From positions 484,565 to 548,564 of the forward strand of contig JAUTCN010000002.1 of the NCBI GenBank assembly GCA_030673965.1: DNA of 64,000 nt, written 5' to 3'. Origin of the DNA: Fusobacterium sp. JB019. Lineage in GTDB: Bacteria; Fusobacteriota; Fusobacteriia; Fusobacteriales; Fusobacteriaceae. The notes below the pieces were generated by a model, which saw only the letters and a list, made by a program, of their open reading frames with translations, was not told the DNA's origin and did not search any database. Shown one piece after another: positions 27,631-40,883 of this stretch. Each line of letters opens with the position of its first letter. The first letter of the stretch is position 1. The translations under genes were made by a program, and so were the position numbers.

Positions 27631-28482
27631 TTGACTATACTAGATGGAAAAAAGTTTTCAAATGATATTTTAGAAGAATTAAAAGAAAAAGTTGCTAAGC
27701 ATAAAGAAGAAGAAAATAAAGTCCCTGGACTAGCTGTTATAATTGTTGGAGAAAATCCAGCTTCTCAAATATATGTTAGATCAAAAGTTAGAGCTTGTGA
27801 AAAAGTTGGAATCAAAAGTGAAAAAATAACTTTTTCAGCAGATATTACTGAAAAAGAATTACTTGATAAAATAGAAGAATTAAATAATGATCCTTCTATG
27901 AATGGAATCTTAGTGCAGTTGCCTTTACCAAAACATATGGATGAAAAGAAAGTTTGTGATGCTATTGCTACTGAAAAAGATGTTGATGGATTTAAACCTG
28001 AAAGTTTAGGTAAATTATTAATTGGAGAAGAAGACGGATATATTCCATGTACTCCTCAAGGAATAATGTATTTACTTGATCAAACAAATGTTGATCTATA
28101 CGGAAAAACAGCTGTTGTCATTGGAAGAAGTAATATAGTTGGAAAGCCTGTTGCAGGTTTACTTATAAATAGAGGAGCTACTACTACAGTATGTAATAGT
28201 AGAACTAAAAATCTTGATGAAAAATTAAGAGATGCTGATATAATTGTTGCTGCTTTAGGTTCTGCCAACTTTGTAAAAGGTAACATGGTTAAAGAAGGAG
28301 CTATTATAATTGACGTTGGAATAAATAGAGTAGATAAAAAATTATATGGAGATGTAGATTTTGAAGAAGTATCTAAAAAAGCATCTTATATAACTCCTGT
28401 TCCTGGTGGAGTAGGTCCTATGACAATTGCAATGTTATTAAAAAATACTTTAAAATCATTTGAAAAGGAGGGAAATAAATAA
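27631..28482 (+). CDS. folD: Methylenetetrahydrofolate dehydrogenase/cyclohydrolase
   Basis: 283 residues. Family blocks: Q-I-Y-V-R-S-K (catalytic Lys), LVQLPLPKH, DVDGF, VVIGRSNIVGKPVAGLL and TPVPGGVGPMTIAMLL. It interconverts methylene-, methenyl- and 10-formyl-THF. The start appears to be TTG directly after the fmt stop, with AAAGGAG eleven bases upstream; no better ATG exists near the family's N-terminus. Confidence 0.95.
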   Translation: MTILDGKKFSNDILEELKEKVAKHKEEENKVPGLAVIIVGENPASQIYVRSKVRACEKVGIKSEKITFSADITEKELLDKIEELNNDPSMNGILVQLPLPKHMDEKKVCDAIATEKDVDGFKPESLGKLLIGEEDGYIPCTPQGIMYLLDQTNVDLYGKTAVVIGRSNIVGKPVAGLLINRGATTTVCNSRTKNLDEKLRDADIIVAALGSANFVKGNMVKEGAIIIDVGINRVDKKLYGDVDFEEVSKKASYITPVPGGVGPMTIAMLLKNTLKSFEKEGNK

Positions 28483-28955
28483 TGGGTAGAAAAAAGAAAG
28501 GTGAAATAAAAGATGAAGGAAAAAAGGAATATTATATAGTTGACAAAAGAATATTACCTACTTCAATTCAAAATGTTATTAAAGTAAATGATTTAATACA
28601 AGAAACAAAAATATCAAAATATGAAGCCATTAAAAAAGTTGGACTAAGTAGAAGTACTTATTATAAATATAAAGATTATATTAAACCATTTTTTGAAAGT
28701 GGGCAAGAAAAAGTATTTAGTATCCATTTAGCTTTGATTGATGAACCTGGAATCTTAGCAAGAATTTTAGATGTAATTGCAAATCATAATATGAATGTTT
28801 TAACAATTATGCAAAACATAGCTATTGACGGAGTTGGCAGAGCAACTATAACTGTTCAAACCACTGAAAATGTTTTAAGACAAATTGAAGGTATGCTTGA
28901 AATAATCAGCGAAGTTGATGGAGTCAAAGAACTTAGAATCATAGGTAGTAATTAA
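28482..28955 (+). CDS. UPF0735/PheB-like ACT-domain protein
   Basis: 157 residues. The N-terminal part (about 15-70) looks like a helix-turn-helix (EAIKKVGLSRSTYYKYKDYIKPF). Residues 80-155 are an ACT domain (IHLALIDEPGILARILDVIANHNMNVLTI). This is the UPF0735 family, sometimes called PheB. Role unproven; ligand-responsive regulation of amino-acid metabolism is likely. It overlaps folD by one base (TAATGG) and has AGGAGGG upstream. Confidence 0.85.
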   Translation: MGRKKKGEIKDEGKKEYYIVDKRILPTSIQNVIKVNDLIQETKISKYEAIKKVGLSRSTYYKYKDYIKPFFESGQEKVFSIHLALIDEPGILARILDVIANHNMNVLTIMQNIAIDGVGRATITVQTTENVLRQIEGMLEIISEVDGVKELRIIGSN

Positions 28956-28990
28956 TTAAAAAATAAAGAATCAGAAAGGAAACAAAAATA

Positions 28991-29440
28991 ATGAAAAATA
29001 TAGACTTAAAATTAGTAGAAAAGTTAGCTGATAAAATGAATGAAAATTCTTTAAATGAAATTTCTATTGAAAAGGGAGACGAAAAAATAACTTTAAAAAG
29101 AGAAATTAAAGGTCAGCCTGTAGCTCAAGTACAAAATACTGTTGTTAAAAAATCTGCACCAGTAGCTAAAGTTGCGCATACTAATAAAGAAAAAGAAATA
29201 ATTAAAGGAAATATCATTGTAGCTCCAACTGTTGGGACATTCTATAGTTCCCCAGCTCCAGGAGAAGCTCCATTTGTTATGATGGGAGATAAAGTTGAAC
29301 CTGGAAAAACTGTATGTATTATAGAAGCTATGAAAATGATGAACGAAGTAACTTCTAATTTTAACGGTAAAATAGTTAAAATTTTTGTAGAAGATGGCAC
29401 AGTAGTACAAAAAGGAGATCAACTTTTTGTTGTTGAATAA
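28991..29440 (+). CDS. accB: Biotin carboxyl carrier protein of acetyl-CoA carboxylase
   Basis: 149 residues. N-terminal dimer-like helix and strand, a Pro/Ala/Lys linker (about 40-70), then the biotinyl domain with PTVGTFYSSPAPG and EAMKMMNEV, whose Lys carries biotin. It is an AccB type rather than a decarboxylase gamma subunit because of the N-terminal domain. accC and accAD are not in the window, so the carboxylase genes are scattered. Confidence 0.88.
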   Translation: MKNIDLKLVEKLADKMNENSLNEISIEKGDEKITLKREIKGQPVAQVQNTVVKKSAPVAKVAHTNKEKEIIKGNIIVAPTVGTFYSSPAPGEAPFVMMGDKVEPGKTVCIIEAMKMMNEVTSNFNGKIVKIFVEDGTVVQKGDQLFVVE

Positions 29441-29462
29441 TTAAGGAAGGTGTATTTGTCAA

Positions 29463-30761
29463 TTGGAGACATTTCATGATTTGATTTTACTTATAATATT
29501 AATAATTCTTTCTGGAGTATTTTCTGCTTCAGAAACTGCATTAACGGCGTTTAAAAGTATAGCTTTAGAAGAAATAAATGATAAAAATCCTAAAAAAGGA
29601 AAAATGTTAAAAGAGTGGCTTAAAAAACCAAATGATATGTTAACTGCTCTTCTTTTAGGAAATAATATTGTTAATATTTTAGCAACATCCCTTGCAACTG
29701 CTTTTATTACTCAGATTCTTGCTGAAAAAGGCATGACTCATTCTAAGGGAGTATCAGTTTTCATTTCTACAGCTGTTATGACTACTATAATATTAATATT
29801 TGGAGAAATTACTCCTAAGATTATTGCTAAAAATAATTCATCACAAATATCTAGCAAAGTAATCAAACCAATATATATACTATCCAAAATCACTAAACCT
29901 CTAATTATTATTCTTACTGGAATATCTAAATTAATAAGTAGAATTCTTGGTATTGAAATAAATGATGAGATGATAATGATAACAGAAGAAGATATAATAT
30001 CATATATTAATGTTGGGGAAGCAGAAGGTGTAATTGAAGAAGAAGAAAAAGATATGATTGAATCTATGGTTACTTTTGGAGAAACTTCCGCAAAAGAAGT
30101 TATGACTCCTAGAACTTCTGTATATGCCATTGAAGGAAATAAAACTATCAATGAAATTTGGGACGATATTACTCAACTAGGTTATTCTAGAATTCCTGTC
30201 TATAATGATGTCCTTGAAGATATCACAGGATTATTATATGTGAAGGATTTATTAAATGCTGTTAAAGAGGGTAAAATAGATCATCCTGTTAAAGAATTTG
30301 TAAGAAAAGCATTTTTTGTTCCAGAAACAAAACCAATTTTAAAAATACTGGCAGATTTTAAAGATAGTAAAGTTCATATGGCTATTGTGGTAGATGAATA
30401 CGGTGGAGTAGTTGGTGTTGTAACTATAGAAGATGTTGTAGAAGAAATCTTTGGAGAAATCAGAGATGAATATGACAAAGAAGAAGATTCTATAAAAGAT
30501 TTAGGAAATAATGAATATGAAATAGACGCTAAATTAGATATTGAAACAATTAACAAAGAATTAGATATTGAACTTCCTATATCAGAAGATTATGAAAGTT
30601 TAGGAGGTTTGATTTTAAACGAATTAGATGAAATGGCTAAAGTAGGAGACCTTGTAACTTTAGAAAATATTAAATTACAAGTTAAAGAAATTAAAAAAAC
30701 TAGAATATCAAAAATTATCTTAAAAAAAGAAGGAGATAAGGGGCAATGTCTAGAAAATTAA
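29463..30761 (+). CDS. CNNM/CorC-HlyC family membrane protein with CBS pair
   Basis: 432 residues. Domains in order: CNNM/DUF21 with four hydrophobic segments (about 5-165; SGVFSASETALTAF), two CBS repeats (about 205-325; VMTPRTSVYAI, YSRIPVY, GLLYVKDLL, AIVVDEYGGVVGVVT), and a C-terminal CorC_HlyC domain. Such proteins are linked to Mg2+/Co2+ efflux. The start is a TTG with AAGGAAGG about 13 bases upstream; no in-frame ATG precedes the first membrane segment. Confidence 0.87.
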   Translation: METFHDLILLIILIILSGVFSASETALTAFKSIALEEINDKNPKKGKMLKEWLKKPNDMLTALLLGNNIVNILATSLATAFITQILAEKGMTHSKGVSVFISTAVMTTIILIFGEITPKIIAKNNSSQISSKVIKPIYILSKITKPLIIILTGISKLISRILGIEINDEMIMITEEDIISYINVGEAEGVIEEEEKDMIESMVTFGETSAKEVMTPRTSVYAIEGNKTINEIWDDITQLGYSRIPVYNDVLEDITGLLYVKDLLNAVKEGKIDHPVKEFVRKAFFVPETKPILKILADFKDSKVHMAIVVDEYGGVVGVVTIEDVVEEIFGEIRDEYDKEEDSIKDLGNNEYEIDAKLDIETINKELDIELPISEDYESLGGLILNELDEMAKVGDLVTLENIKLQVKEIKKTRISKIILKKEGDKGQCLEN

Positions 30762-31405
30762 AAAGTTATTTTTACGCTGGTTCAATAGTAATCTTACCTA
30801 TATTTTTAACCGTATTTATAATAAACTGGATGGTAAATTTTGTTGTTATGCTTTCTAGTAAGTCTTTTACTGTGAAGTTAATATCTGAATTTATTAATAA
30901 ATTTGGTTATTCTGAGATTAGGGAGTTAAAATATATAATATATTTTTTCTATGTTCTAGGTATTATCTTATTTATAATTTTTGTAGGGTATATCACTAGA
31001 AATATTTTAGGAAGAAAAATAACTTCTGCTATCAATAAAATAATGTATAGATTACCAATTATCAAACATATATATTCAACAATTAATCAAATTGTTAATC
31101 TAATATCTTCAAATAAAAATACAAGCTATAAAAAAGCTGTATTAATTGAATATCCTAAAAAAGGAATATACAGCATTGGATTTTTAACATCAGAAACTAA
31201 TCCTTTAATAGAAAACATAGTAGGAGATAAAGTTTACAATATTTTTGTCCCAACTTCTCCTAACCCAACATCTGGGATGTTCATCGCTATGAAACAAAAA
31301 GATGTTAAAGTTTTGGATATTAAAATAGAAGATGCTATTAAATTAGTTATTTCGGGAGGAGTTTTAATTCCGGGAATGGAGAATAAGCATGGAACTAAAA
31401 AATAA
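30746..31405 (+). CDS. DUF502 family membrane protein
   Basis: 219 residues. Two membrane segments (about 10-35 and 60-85) and the family blocks G-x-x-x-x-L-P-I-F-L-T, RLPIIKHIYSTINQI and FVPTSPNPTSG. Function unknown. It overlaps the CorC-like gene by 16 bases and the next gene by 17, so translation is probably coupled. GGAGATAAGGGG precedes the ATG. Confidence 0.85.
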   Translation: MSRKLKSYFYAGSIVILPIFLTVFIINWMVNFVVMLSSKSFTVKLISEFINKFGYSEIRELKYIIYFFYVLGIILFIIFVGYITRNILGRKITSAINKIMYRLPIIKHIYSTINQIVNLISSNKNTSYKKAVLIEYPKKGIYSIGFLTSETNPLIENIVGDKVYNIFVPTSPNPTSGMFIAMKQKDVKVLDIKIEDAIKLVISGGVLIPGMENKHGTKK

Positions 31406-32234
31406 AATTACACTTTTAATAGTTTCAACTTTAATTATAGGATGCTCTTCTGTAGATTCTAAAGAATTAAGACAAGCTGAGCATTCTCTTTTAAAAGGAA
31501 TGAACTATTCAAGAGAACAAAAATATACTCAAGCTTTAAAAGAATATGATAAAGTCCTTGATATAGAATCTGATAATATTTATGCTCTTAAAGAAACAGC
31601 TAGAACTTATACTATTCTAGAAAATTATAAAGAGGCTCTTTCTTTTTATAAAAAAGCTTTAAAAGTTGATAATAAAGATACTCAATCACTAAAAGGAATT
31701 TCTTTTATTTATTATTTTAATGATAACCCTTCAAAGGCTTTAAAATATATAAATAAATTACCTTTAAATAAATTAGATACTGATTCTAAATTTTTCAAAG
31801 GATTCCTATTATTCCAAGATGGGGACGAACAAGAAGGAATTTTTGAAATTGAAGAAGCTTTTGATAAAATGAATAGCTTCAATAAAGAATATGCAGAAAT
31901 TTATATGACTTTATTAAACAAAGAAAAAAAGATTGAAAAAATGAGAATATTTTTAGATGAAAACAAAGAAAAATATTTTGATAATGAAGCTTTCATAATT
32001 TTTTATACTGAAAGTATAGAAGAATATTTTTATGAATTTGATTTAGCAGAAGAAATCTTAAAAAGATATATTGCTACCCATAATGGAAGTAATGAACTTT
32101 TTATTAAATTAGCTAAAACAATTTATAATGGGCAGGAAAGAAAAAATTTAAAACAGAAAAAAAGAAAAAGTTATAAAAATATAAAAAAAGAAAACAATAC
32201 TAAAATAAAGGGAAGGTTGAAAAAAATATTATGA
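31389..32234 (+). CDS. TPR-repeat lipoprotein
   Basis: 281 residues. A lipobox L-I-I-G-C ends the signal peptide near residue 18. Three or more TPR units follow ([44 protein letters not shown], then degenerate repeats). The C-terminus is very Lys-rich. Probably a scaffold on the periplasmic face of a membrane. No specific function is readable. It overlaps apt by four bases. Confidence 0.8.
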   Translation: MELKNKITLLIVSTLIIGCSSVDSKELRQAEHSLLKGMNYSREQKYTQALKEYDKVLDIESDNIYALKETARTYTILENYKEALSFYKKALKVDNKDTQSLKGISFIYYFNDNPSKALKYINKLPLNKLDTDSKFFKGFLLFQDGDEQEGIFEIEEAFDKMNSFNKEYAEIYMTLLNKEKKIEKMRIFLDENKEKYFDNEAFIIFYTESIEEYFYEFDLAEEILKRYIATHNGSNELFIKLAKTIYNGQERKNLKQKKRKSYKNIKKENNTKIKGRLKKIL

Positions 32235-32746
32235 ATTACAAAGATTATATAGCATCAATAGTGGATTATCCTAAAAAAGGAATTATCTTTAGAGATATCA
32301 CTACATTTATTTCTAACGGAGAAGTTTTCAAAGCTTCTATAAAAGATTTCTCAAACTACGCTAAAGAAAAGGGTGCTGATGTAATCGTAGGACCTGAATC
32401 AAGAGGATTCATTTTTGGATGTCCTGTTGCGTCTGAATTAGGATTAGGTTTTGTTCCTGTTAGAAAGCCAGGAAAATTACCAAGAGAAGTAGTAACTCGT
32501 AGTTATGAATTAGAATATGGAGAAAATGTTTTACAAATGCATAAAGATGCTATAAAAAAAGGACAAAAAGTTGTTATAATTGATGATTTATTAGCAACTG
32601 GTGGAACTACTGAAGCTGTTATTAAACTAATTGAAGAATTAGGAGGAGAAGTAGTTGGAATGGGATTTTTAATAGAATTAGAAGAAGAATGTAATGGAAG
32701 AGACAAACTCCAAGGATATGATGTTATGTCTCTTATAAAATATTAA
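32231..32746 (+). CDS. apt: Adenine phosphoribosyltransferase
   Basis: 171 residues, the standard Apt length. [13 protein letters not shown] at the N-terminus, [14 protein letters not shown], and the PRPP-binding loop [16 protein letters not shown]. It salvages adenine to AMP. The gene next to it encodes Rel, a pairing often seen in bacteria. Confidence 0.96.
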   Translation: MNYKDYIASIVDYPKKGIIFRDITTFISNGEVFKASIKDFSNYAKEKGADVIVGPESRGFIFGCPVASELGLGFVPVRKPGKLPREVVTRSYELEYGENVLQMHKDAIKKGQKVVIIDDLLATGGTTEAVIKLIEELGGEVVGMGFLIELEEECNGRDKLQGYDVMSLIKY

Positions 32747-32772
32747 ATTTTTCTTTGGGGAAAGGAAAGCTT

Positions 32773-36122
<3,350 letters not shown>

Positions 36123-36130
36123 AACAATTA

Positions 36131-36170
36131 AAAAAATCCCTTTAAATATAGAAAATAGGGATTTTTTTTT
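36131..36170 (+). terminator. Terminator after tgt
   Basis: AAAAAATCCC (36131-36140) pairs with GGGATTTTTT (36158 onward) around an AT-rich loop, ending in a T tract. Confidence 0.8.
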
Positions 36171-36374
36171 ATGTGTGTACATTCTTTTAAAAAGTTCCAT
36201 ATTAGAATCCTTTATAAATAAAGGTTCTTTTTACGAAACACTCATATATATGTTACTCTATTTCATATAAAAATGCAAGGAATTTTTATCATTTTTTGAT
36301 AAAAATTCAATTAATACTTAACTTTAAGCAAAAAAATACAACTACTTCAAGTAGTTGTTAAATACTATTTTATA

Positions 36375-36451
36375 TGGCGCTCCCAATAAGATTCGAACTC
36401 ATAACCCTCTGATCCGAAGTCAGATGCTCTATCCAATTGAGCCATGGGAGC
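36375..36451 (-). tRNA. tRNA-Arg (anticodon TCG)
   Basis: 77 bases with encoded CCA, read on the minus strand. Acceptor GCTCCCA pairs with TGGGAGC, discriminator G. Anticodon stem TCTGA/TCAGA encloses loop CTTCGGA, so the anticodon is TCG, reading CGA. It stands alone between plus-strand genes. Confidence 0.96.
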
Positions 36452-36571
36452 TTACCATAAATAATATCATATAATTCTTTTAAAAACAAGACTTAAAAAA
36501 AATTTAACATAAAATTAGATTAATTAAAAAAAATAAACTATACTATAATTATAATGAAAAAAGGAGAAACT

Positions 36572-37450
36572 ATGAAAAAATTAAATATCATATTACTATT
36601 TCTTTGCTTAGGTTTTTATACCTTTTCAATGAAATTAGAAAGCAATAAATATTTTGATAATTATGGTAACAGCATAAAACTAAAAAAATATAACCGTATC
36701 TTAATTACAGATCCCTCTTGTATTGAAATTTTTTACTTAATTGGAGCTGAAGATAAAATTGTTGGAGTTGCTAAAACTAGAATAAATAAAATGTGGCCTA
36801 ATGAAAAAATAAAAAAACTAGAATCCGTTGGTACTGTTTCTAAACCTTCAATTGAAAAAATTTTAAAACTAAATCCTGATCTTGTTATATTAAATTTAAT
36901 GTCTAGAGAAGTTGAAAATGTTTTAAAACAACAAAATATTCCATTCATTGTAGATAGATCAACTAGTTTTAATGAAATTTTTACAAAAATTAAAATGTAT
37001 GGAAGGATAACTGGGAATGAAAAAAATGCACAAAATTTAATAAGTGAAAAAAAAGAAAAATTAAACAGAATACAACATAAATTTACTAAAGATTCTAAAA
37101 AATTAAAAGGTTTAGTTTTATATTCTACCTCTCCTCTTTTAGCTTACAATTCTAAAAGTATTCCAGGAGAAATATTAAATTTATTTAATATTGAAAATTT
37201 AGGAGATACCAAAATGGGAAATACACATATTATTTCCTCTGAATATATATTAAAAAACAATCCAGAAGTTATTATTTGTACTATGAAAATTAAAAACAAA
37301 GAAAGTTTAATTGAAAAAAATAATTATATAAAATATACAGATGCATATAAAAATAATAGAATTTATATTTTTGAATCTAGTAAAATTTTAAGAGGAAGCC
37401 CTCGAGTTATTGATAATCTAATGGAAATTTATGAGGTGTTATATAAATGA
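36572..37450 (+). CDS. Periplasmic binding protein, BtuF/FepB-like (iron chelate or corrinoid)
   Basis: 292 residues with a signal peptide (about 1-19). The fold markers are those of helical-backbone metal-receptor proteins: NRILITDPSCIEIFYLIGAEDKIVGVA, then PSIEKILKLNPDLVIL, and a late P-R-V-I-D-N-L-M-E-I. The ligand could be a ferric siderophore, heme or cobalamin. AAAGGAG precedes the ATG at 36572. The next gene, overlapping by four bases, is not the usual FecCD permease but a fused exporter-fold ABC protein, which is unusual for a binding-protein system. Confidence 0.85.
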   Translation: MKKLNIILLFLCLGFYTFSMKLESNKYFDNYGNSIKLKKYNRILITDPSCIEIFYLIGAEDKIVGVAKTRINKMWPNEKIKKLESVGTVSKPSIEKILKLNPDLVILNLMSREVENVLKQQNIPFIVDRSTSFNEIFTKIKMYGRITGNEKNAQNLISEKKEKLNRIQHKFTKDSKKLKGLVLYSTSPLLAYNSKSIPGEILNLFNIENLGDTKMGNTHIISSEYILKNNPEVIICTMKIKNKESLIEKNNYIKYTDAYKNNRIYIFESSKILRGSPRVIDNLMEIYEVLYK

Positions 37451-39162
37451 AAACTAAAAACTTAATATTAAAATATTATCAAAAAGAAAAAAAATTATTA
37501 ACTATATTTATAATTTTCAATATAATGGTAACAGCTTTGGATTTAACTGCTCCTTTAGTTGTTAAAAATATAATTGATACAGCTATTCCAAAGAAAAATT
37601 TAAATCTAATTTTTTATTTATCCGTCTTAGTTTTATTTATGTATGGAGTAAGAACTATATTTGCTATTGTTTCATTTAGCAGAGGTCAATTAATGGGAAA
37701 CAAAATTAAATACCATATGAGAAATGACTTGTTTAATCATATGCTTAAACAATCAAATGAATTTTTTAATAAAAAAGAAAAAGGAGAATTAATTGCTAGA
37801 ATAACAAGTGATTTAGAAAATTCTTCTTCTCTTTTATATAGAGGCCTTCAAGATTCAATGTCTGCAGGAGGATCTTTAATCGGAAGTTTCTGTCTTATGT
37901 TTTTTTTCAGTCCTATTTTAACTTTAATTATTTTTTTACCTTTCCCATTTGGTTTTATATTTGTTTACTCTAAAAACAAAAAATTAAAATCTGGATATAA
38001 AGAAATTAGAAAAATGAATAGTAATTTTACAAGTACTGTCTATGAATTATTTAGAGTTATTTTATTTTTAAAAGATAATGTTCTTGAACAATATGCTAAC
38101 AATAATTTTAAAAGAAGTAATAATAATCTTTTAATGGCTGAAAAGAAAAACTATTTAAATGTTGGAATTTTTATGTCTGGAGTCACTTTTTATGTTCATT
38201 TAACACAAATAATTCTAATTGGATTTGGTGGTTATCTATTTGTAGAAAATAAAATAACTTTAGGTATTATAATTTCATTCTTATTGCTTGTAGATAGATT
38301 TAAAATTTCTTTAATCAAACTTGCAGGGCTTGCTGATTCTTATCAAAAAGGAATGTCTGGTATAAATAGATTAAAAAATATGTTAGAAACAGAAGACAGC
38401 TCTTTTAAAGGCTCTAAAATAGTTCCTTTACCATTTAAAAATATTAAATTTGAAAATGTTTCCTTTTCATATGGAAATGAAAATGTATTAAATAATATTT
38501 CTTTCAATATTAACTCCAAAGAAAAAGTTGCAATTATTGGTAAAAGTGGTATTGGAAAATCAACTATTTTAAATTTAATAAAGAAAAACTATTTGCCCAC
38601 TTCTGGAACTATCTCAATTAATAATATTGATTATAAAGAACTTAACAAAAAAAGTTTGCTTAATATGATGGGAATTTTAAACAATTCTGAAAATATATTA
38701 TATGATACTATTGGAAAAAATATATCTGTTGTTAAAAATAAAAGTACCCTTGAAGATGTAAAAAACGCATCTAAAAAAGCTTATATCAATGATATGATCG
38801 AGAAATTACCTAAACAATATAACAGTATACTAGGAAATAAAGGAACTAATCTTAGTACTGGACAAAATCAAAGAATTTCTTTTGCTAGGTTATTTTTAAA
38901 AAAACCTGAAATAATTTTACTTGATGAGGCTACTTCAGGATTAGATAGTATATCTGAAAAAATAGTTATAAATAATATCCTAAAATTTCTAAAAGAAAAA
39001 ACTGTTATTTTTGTAACTCATAGATTGGATATTATTAAAAATTTTGATAGAATCTTAGTTTTTAATGAAGATGGAATTGTAGAAAATGGCAATTTTGAAA
39101 AATTAATTAAAAATAAAGGCGAATTTTATAATTTATATGAAGAAAATAAAAAAAAATTCTAA
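37447..39162 (+). CDS. ABC protein with fused membrane and ATPase domains (exporter fold)
   Basis: 571 residues: about six membrane segments in the first 300 residues (type IV exporter layout), then an ATPase with Walker A GKSGIGKST, signature LSTGQ (Thr for Gly), Walker B IILLDEAT and H-loop VTHRLD. The Q-loop Gln appears replaced (GILNNSENILYDT). A single half-transporter of this kind would form a homodimer. Its start overlaps the binding-protein stop by four bases, so the two are translated together. Either it is an exporter-fold importer like IrtAB, or the neighbourhood is misleading. Confidence 0.85.
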   Translation: MKTKNLILKYYQKEKKLLTIFIIFNIMVTALDLTAPLVVKNIIDTAIPKKNLNLIFYLSVLVLFMYGVRTIFAIVSFSRGQLMGNKIKYHMRNDLFNHMLKQSNEFFNKKEKGELIARITSDLENSSSLLYRGLQDSMSAGGSLIGSFCLMFFFSPILTLIIFLPFPFGFIFVYSKNKKLKSGYKEIRKMNSNFTSTVYELFRVILFLKDNVLEQYANNNFKRSNNNLLMAEKKNYLNVGIFMSGVTFYVHLTQIILIGFGGYLFVENKITLGIIISFLLLVDRFKISLIKLAGLADSYQKGMSGINRLKNMLETEDSSFKGSKIVPLPFKNIKFENVSFSYGNENVLNNISFNINSKEKVAIIGKSGIGKSTILNLIKKNYLPTSGTISINNIDYKELNKKSLLNMMGILNNSENILYDTIGKNISVVKNKSTLEDVKNASKKAYINDMIEKLPKQYNSILGNKGTNLSTGQNQRISFARLFLKKPEIILLDEATSGLDSISEKIVINNILKFLKEKTVIFVTHRLDIIKNFDRILVFNEDGIVENGNFEKLIKNKGEFYNLYEENKKKF

Positions 39163-39297
39163 ATTTTTTTGAATTAAAAATTTAAAAATTATGTATTTTA
39201 TATTTTTTCGTGAAAAAAAAAGTTAAAATAAACAGTTGATTTTAAAGCTATCTGCGATTTTTTAAAACATTCTCAGTAATAAATTCCAAAAAAAAGC

Positions 39298-39325
39298 TTG
39301 AAAAAAACCTAAAATGTATTATAAT
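39298..39325 (+). promoter_or_regulatory. Promoter of the PTS permease gene
   Basis: TTGAAA (39298-39303), 16-base spacer, TATAAT (39320-39325). No antiterminator RAT hairpin was recognised in the short leader. Confidence 0.6.
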
Positions 39326-39382
39326 TATATTGTAAATGAAAATGAATTAAAAATTTAAAATTAATTTTAAGGAGGAAAAATT

Positions 39383-40840
39383 ATGTTTGGTTATTTGCAA
39401 AAAATAGGTAAAGCTTTGATGGTTCCAGTTGCTGTTTTACCAGCTGCTGCGATTTTATTAGGTGTTGGATATTGGATTGACCCAGTTGCTTGGGGTGGAA
39501 ATAGTGTTCTTGCAGCATTTTTTATTAAATCTGGTGCTGCTATAATTGATAACATGCCTATATTATTTGCTATTGGTGTTGCTTTTGGAATGTCTAAAGA
39601 TAAAAATGGTTCTGCTGCTCTTGCTGGACTAGTTGGTTTCTTAGTAGTTACTACTTTACTTTCTCCAGGTGCTGTTGCAATGATTAAAGGGATACCTGGA
39701 AATGAAGTTCCTGCAGGATTCTCTAAAATAAACAATCAGTTTATAGGAATTCTTTGCGGAGTTATTGCTTCTGCTTTATATAACAAATATAGTAAAGTTG
39801 AATTACCTCCATTTCTAGCATTTTTTAGCGGAAGAAGATTAGTTCCTATTCTTACATCATTTGTTATGTTAATTGTTTCTTTTATCTTAATGGAAATTTG
39901 GCCTTTAATGTATAATGGACTTGTTTCTTTAGGAGAAGGTGTTTCTAAACTAGGTGCTGTTGGAGCTGGAATATACGGTTTCTTAAATAGATTATTAATT
40001 CCTGTGGGATTACATCATGCTTTAAATTCAGTTTTCTGGTTTGATGTTGCTGGAATAAATGATATACCTAATTTCCTTGGTGGAGCTAAATCAATAGCTG
40101 AAGGTACTGGTATTGTTGGAAAAACTGGAATGTATCAAGCTGGTTTCTTCCCTATTATGATGTTTGGTTTGCTTGGTGCATGTGCTGCATTTATTAAAAC
40201 TGCTAAGCCTGAAAACAAAAATAAAGTTAAATCTATAATGCTCGCTGCAGGTTTTGCTAGTTTCTTAACAGGTGTTACAGAACCAGTTGAATTCGCATTC
40301 ATGTTTGTTGCTCCTGGATTATATTTAATACATGCTTTATTAACTGGAATATCTGTTTTCTTAGCAGCTTCTTTTCATTGGATGGCAGGATTTGGATTCT
40401 CAGCAGGATTTATTGATTTATTACTTTCTACTAGAAATCCTCTAGCTAACAAATGGTATATGTTACTTGTTCAAGGAGTAGTATTCTTTGCTCTTTATTA
40501 TACTATCTTCACTTTTGCTATTAAGAAGTTTAATTTAAAAACTCCTGGTAGAGAAGATGATGATGATACTGAAACTATTAAAAATTTCTCTGGTAAAAAA
40601 ACTTCTAATACTGAATTAGCTGATTTACTTTTACCTCTTTTAGGTGGAAAAGAAAACCTAGTTTCTGTTGATTACTGTACTACTAGATTAAGATTAGAAG
40701 TTAAAGATAGTTCTATAGTAAAAGATGCAGATATTAAAAAATTAGTTCCTGGTGTTTTGAAACCGAATAAAACTAATGTACAAGTTATTGTTGGAACTCA
40801 AGTTGAATTTGTTGCTGAAGCCTTAAAGAAATCAATATAG
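39383..40840 (+). CDS. nagE: PTS EIICB permease, N-acetylglucosamine/glucose type
   Basis: 485 residues. The EIIC part (1-380) opens with LQKIGKALMVPVAVLPAAAILLGVGYWIDP and contains the H-H-A-L-N-S-V-F-W and G-V-T-E-P-V-E-F blocks of the glucose superfamily. The EIIB domain (about 405-485) has the phosphorylated Cys in VDYCTTRLRLEV. Sequence style is closer to NagE than PtsG, but the sugar is not certain. No EIIA domain is fused, so a separate EIIA is needed. Flanked by its own promoter and terminator. Confidence 0.8.
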   Translation: MFGYLQKIGKALMVPVAVLPAAAILLGVGYWIDPVAWGGNSVLAAFFIKSGAAIIDNMPILFAIGVAFGMSKDKNGSAALAGLVGFLVVTTLLSPGAVAMIKGIPGNEVPAGFSKINNQFIGILCGVIASALYNKYSKVELPPFLAFFSGRRLVPILTSFVMLIVSFILMEIWPLMYNGLVSLGEGVSKLGAVGAGIYGFLNRLLIPVGLHHALNSVFWFDVAGINDIPNFLGGAKSIAEGTGIVGKTGMYQAGFFPIMMFGLLGACAAFIKTAKPENKNKVKSIMLAAGFASFLTGVTEPVEFAFMFVAPGLYLIHALLTGISVFLAASFHWMAGFGFSAGFIDLLLSTRNPLANKWYMLLVQGVVFFALYYTIFTFAIKKFNLKTPGREDDDDTETIKNFSGKKTSNTELADLLLPLLGGKENLVSVDYCTTRLRLEVKDSSIVKDADIKKLVPGVLKPNKTNVQVIVGTQVEFVAEALKKSI

Positions 40841-40850
40841 ATCAAAATCA

Positions 40851-40883
40851 AAACAGCCTTCTATAATTAGAAGGCTGTTTTTT
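40851..40883. terminator. Bidirectional terminator after the PTS gene
   Basis: AAACAGCCTTCT (40851-40862), loop ATAATT, AGAAGGCTGTTT (40869-40880) and a T tract. It overlaps the stop of the convergent acetyltransferase gene. Confidence 0.92.

Noticed and set aside
29093..29422. Minus-strand frame over accB
   Set aside because: Shadow of the biotinyl domain; no start signal.
36123..36571. Cobalamin riboswitch before the binding protein gene
   Set aside because: No B12-box-like sequence; the structured part is a minus-strand tRNA-Arg.
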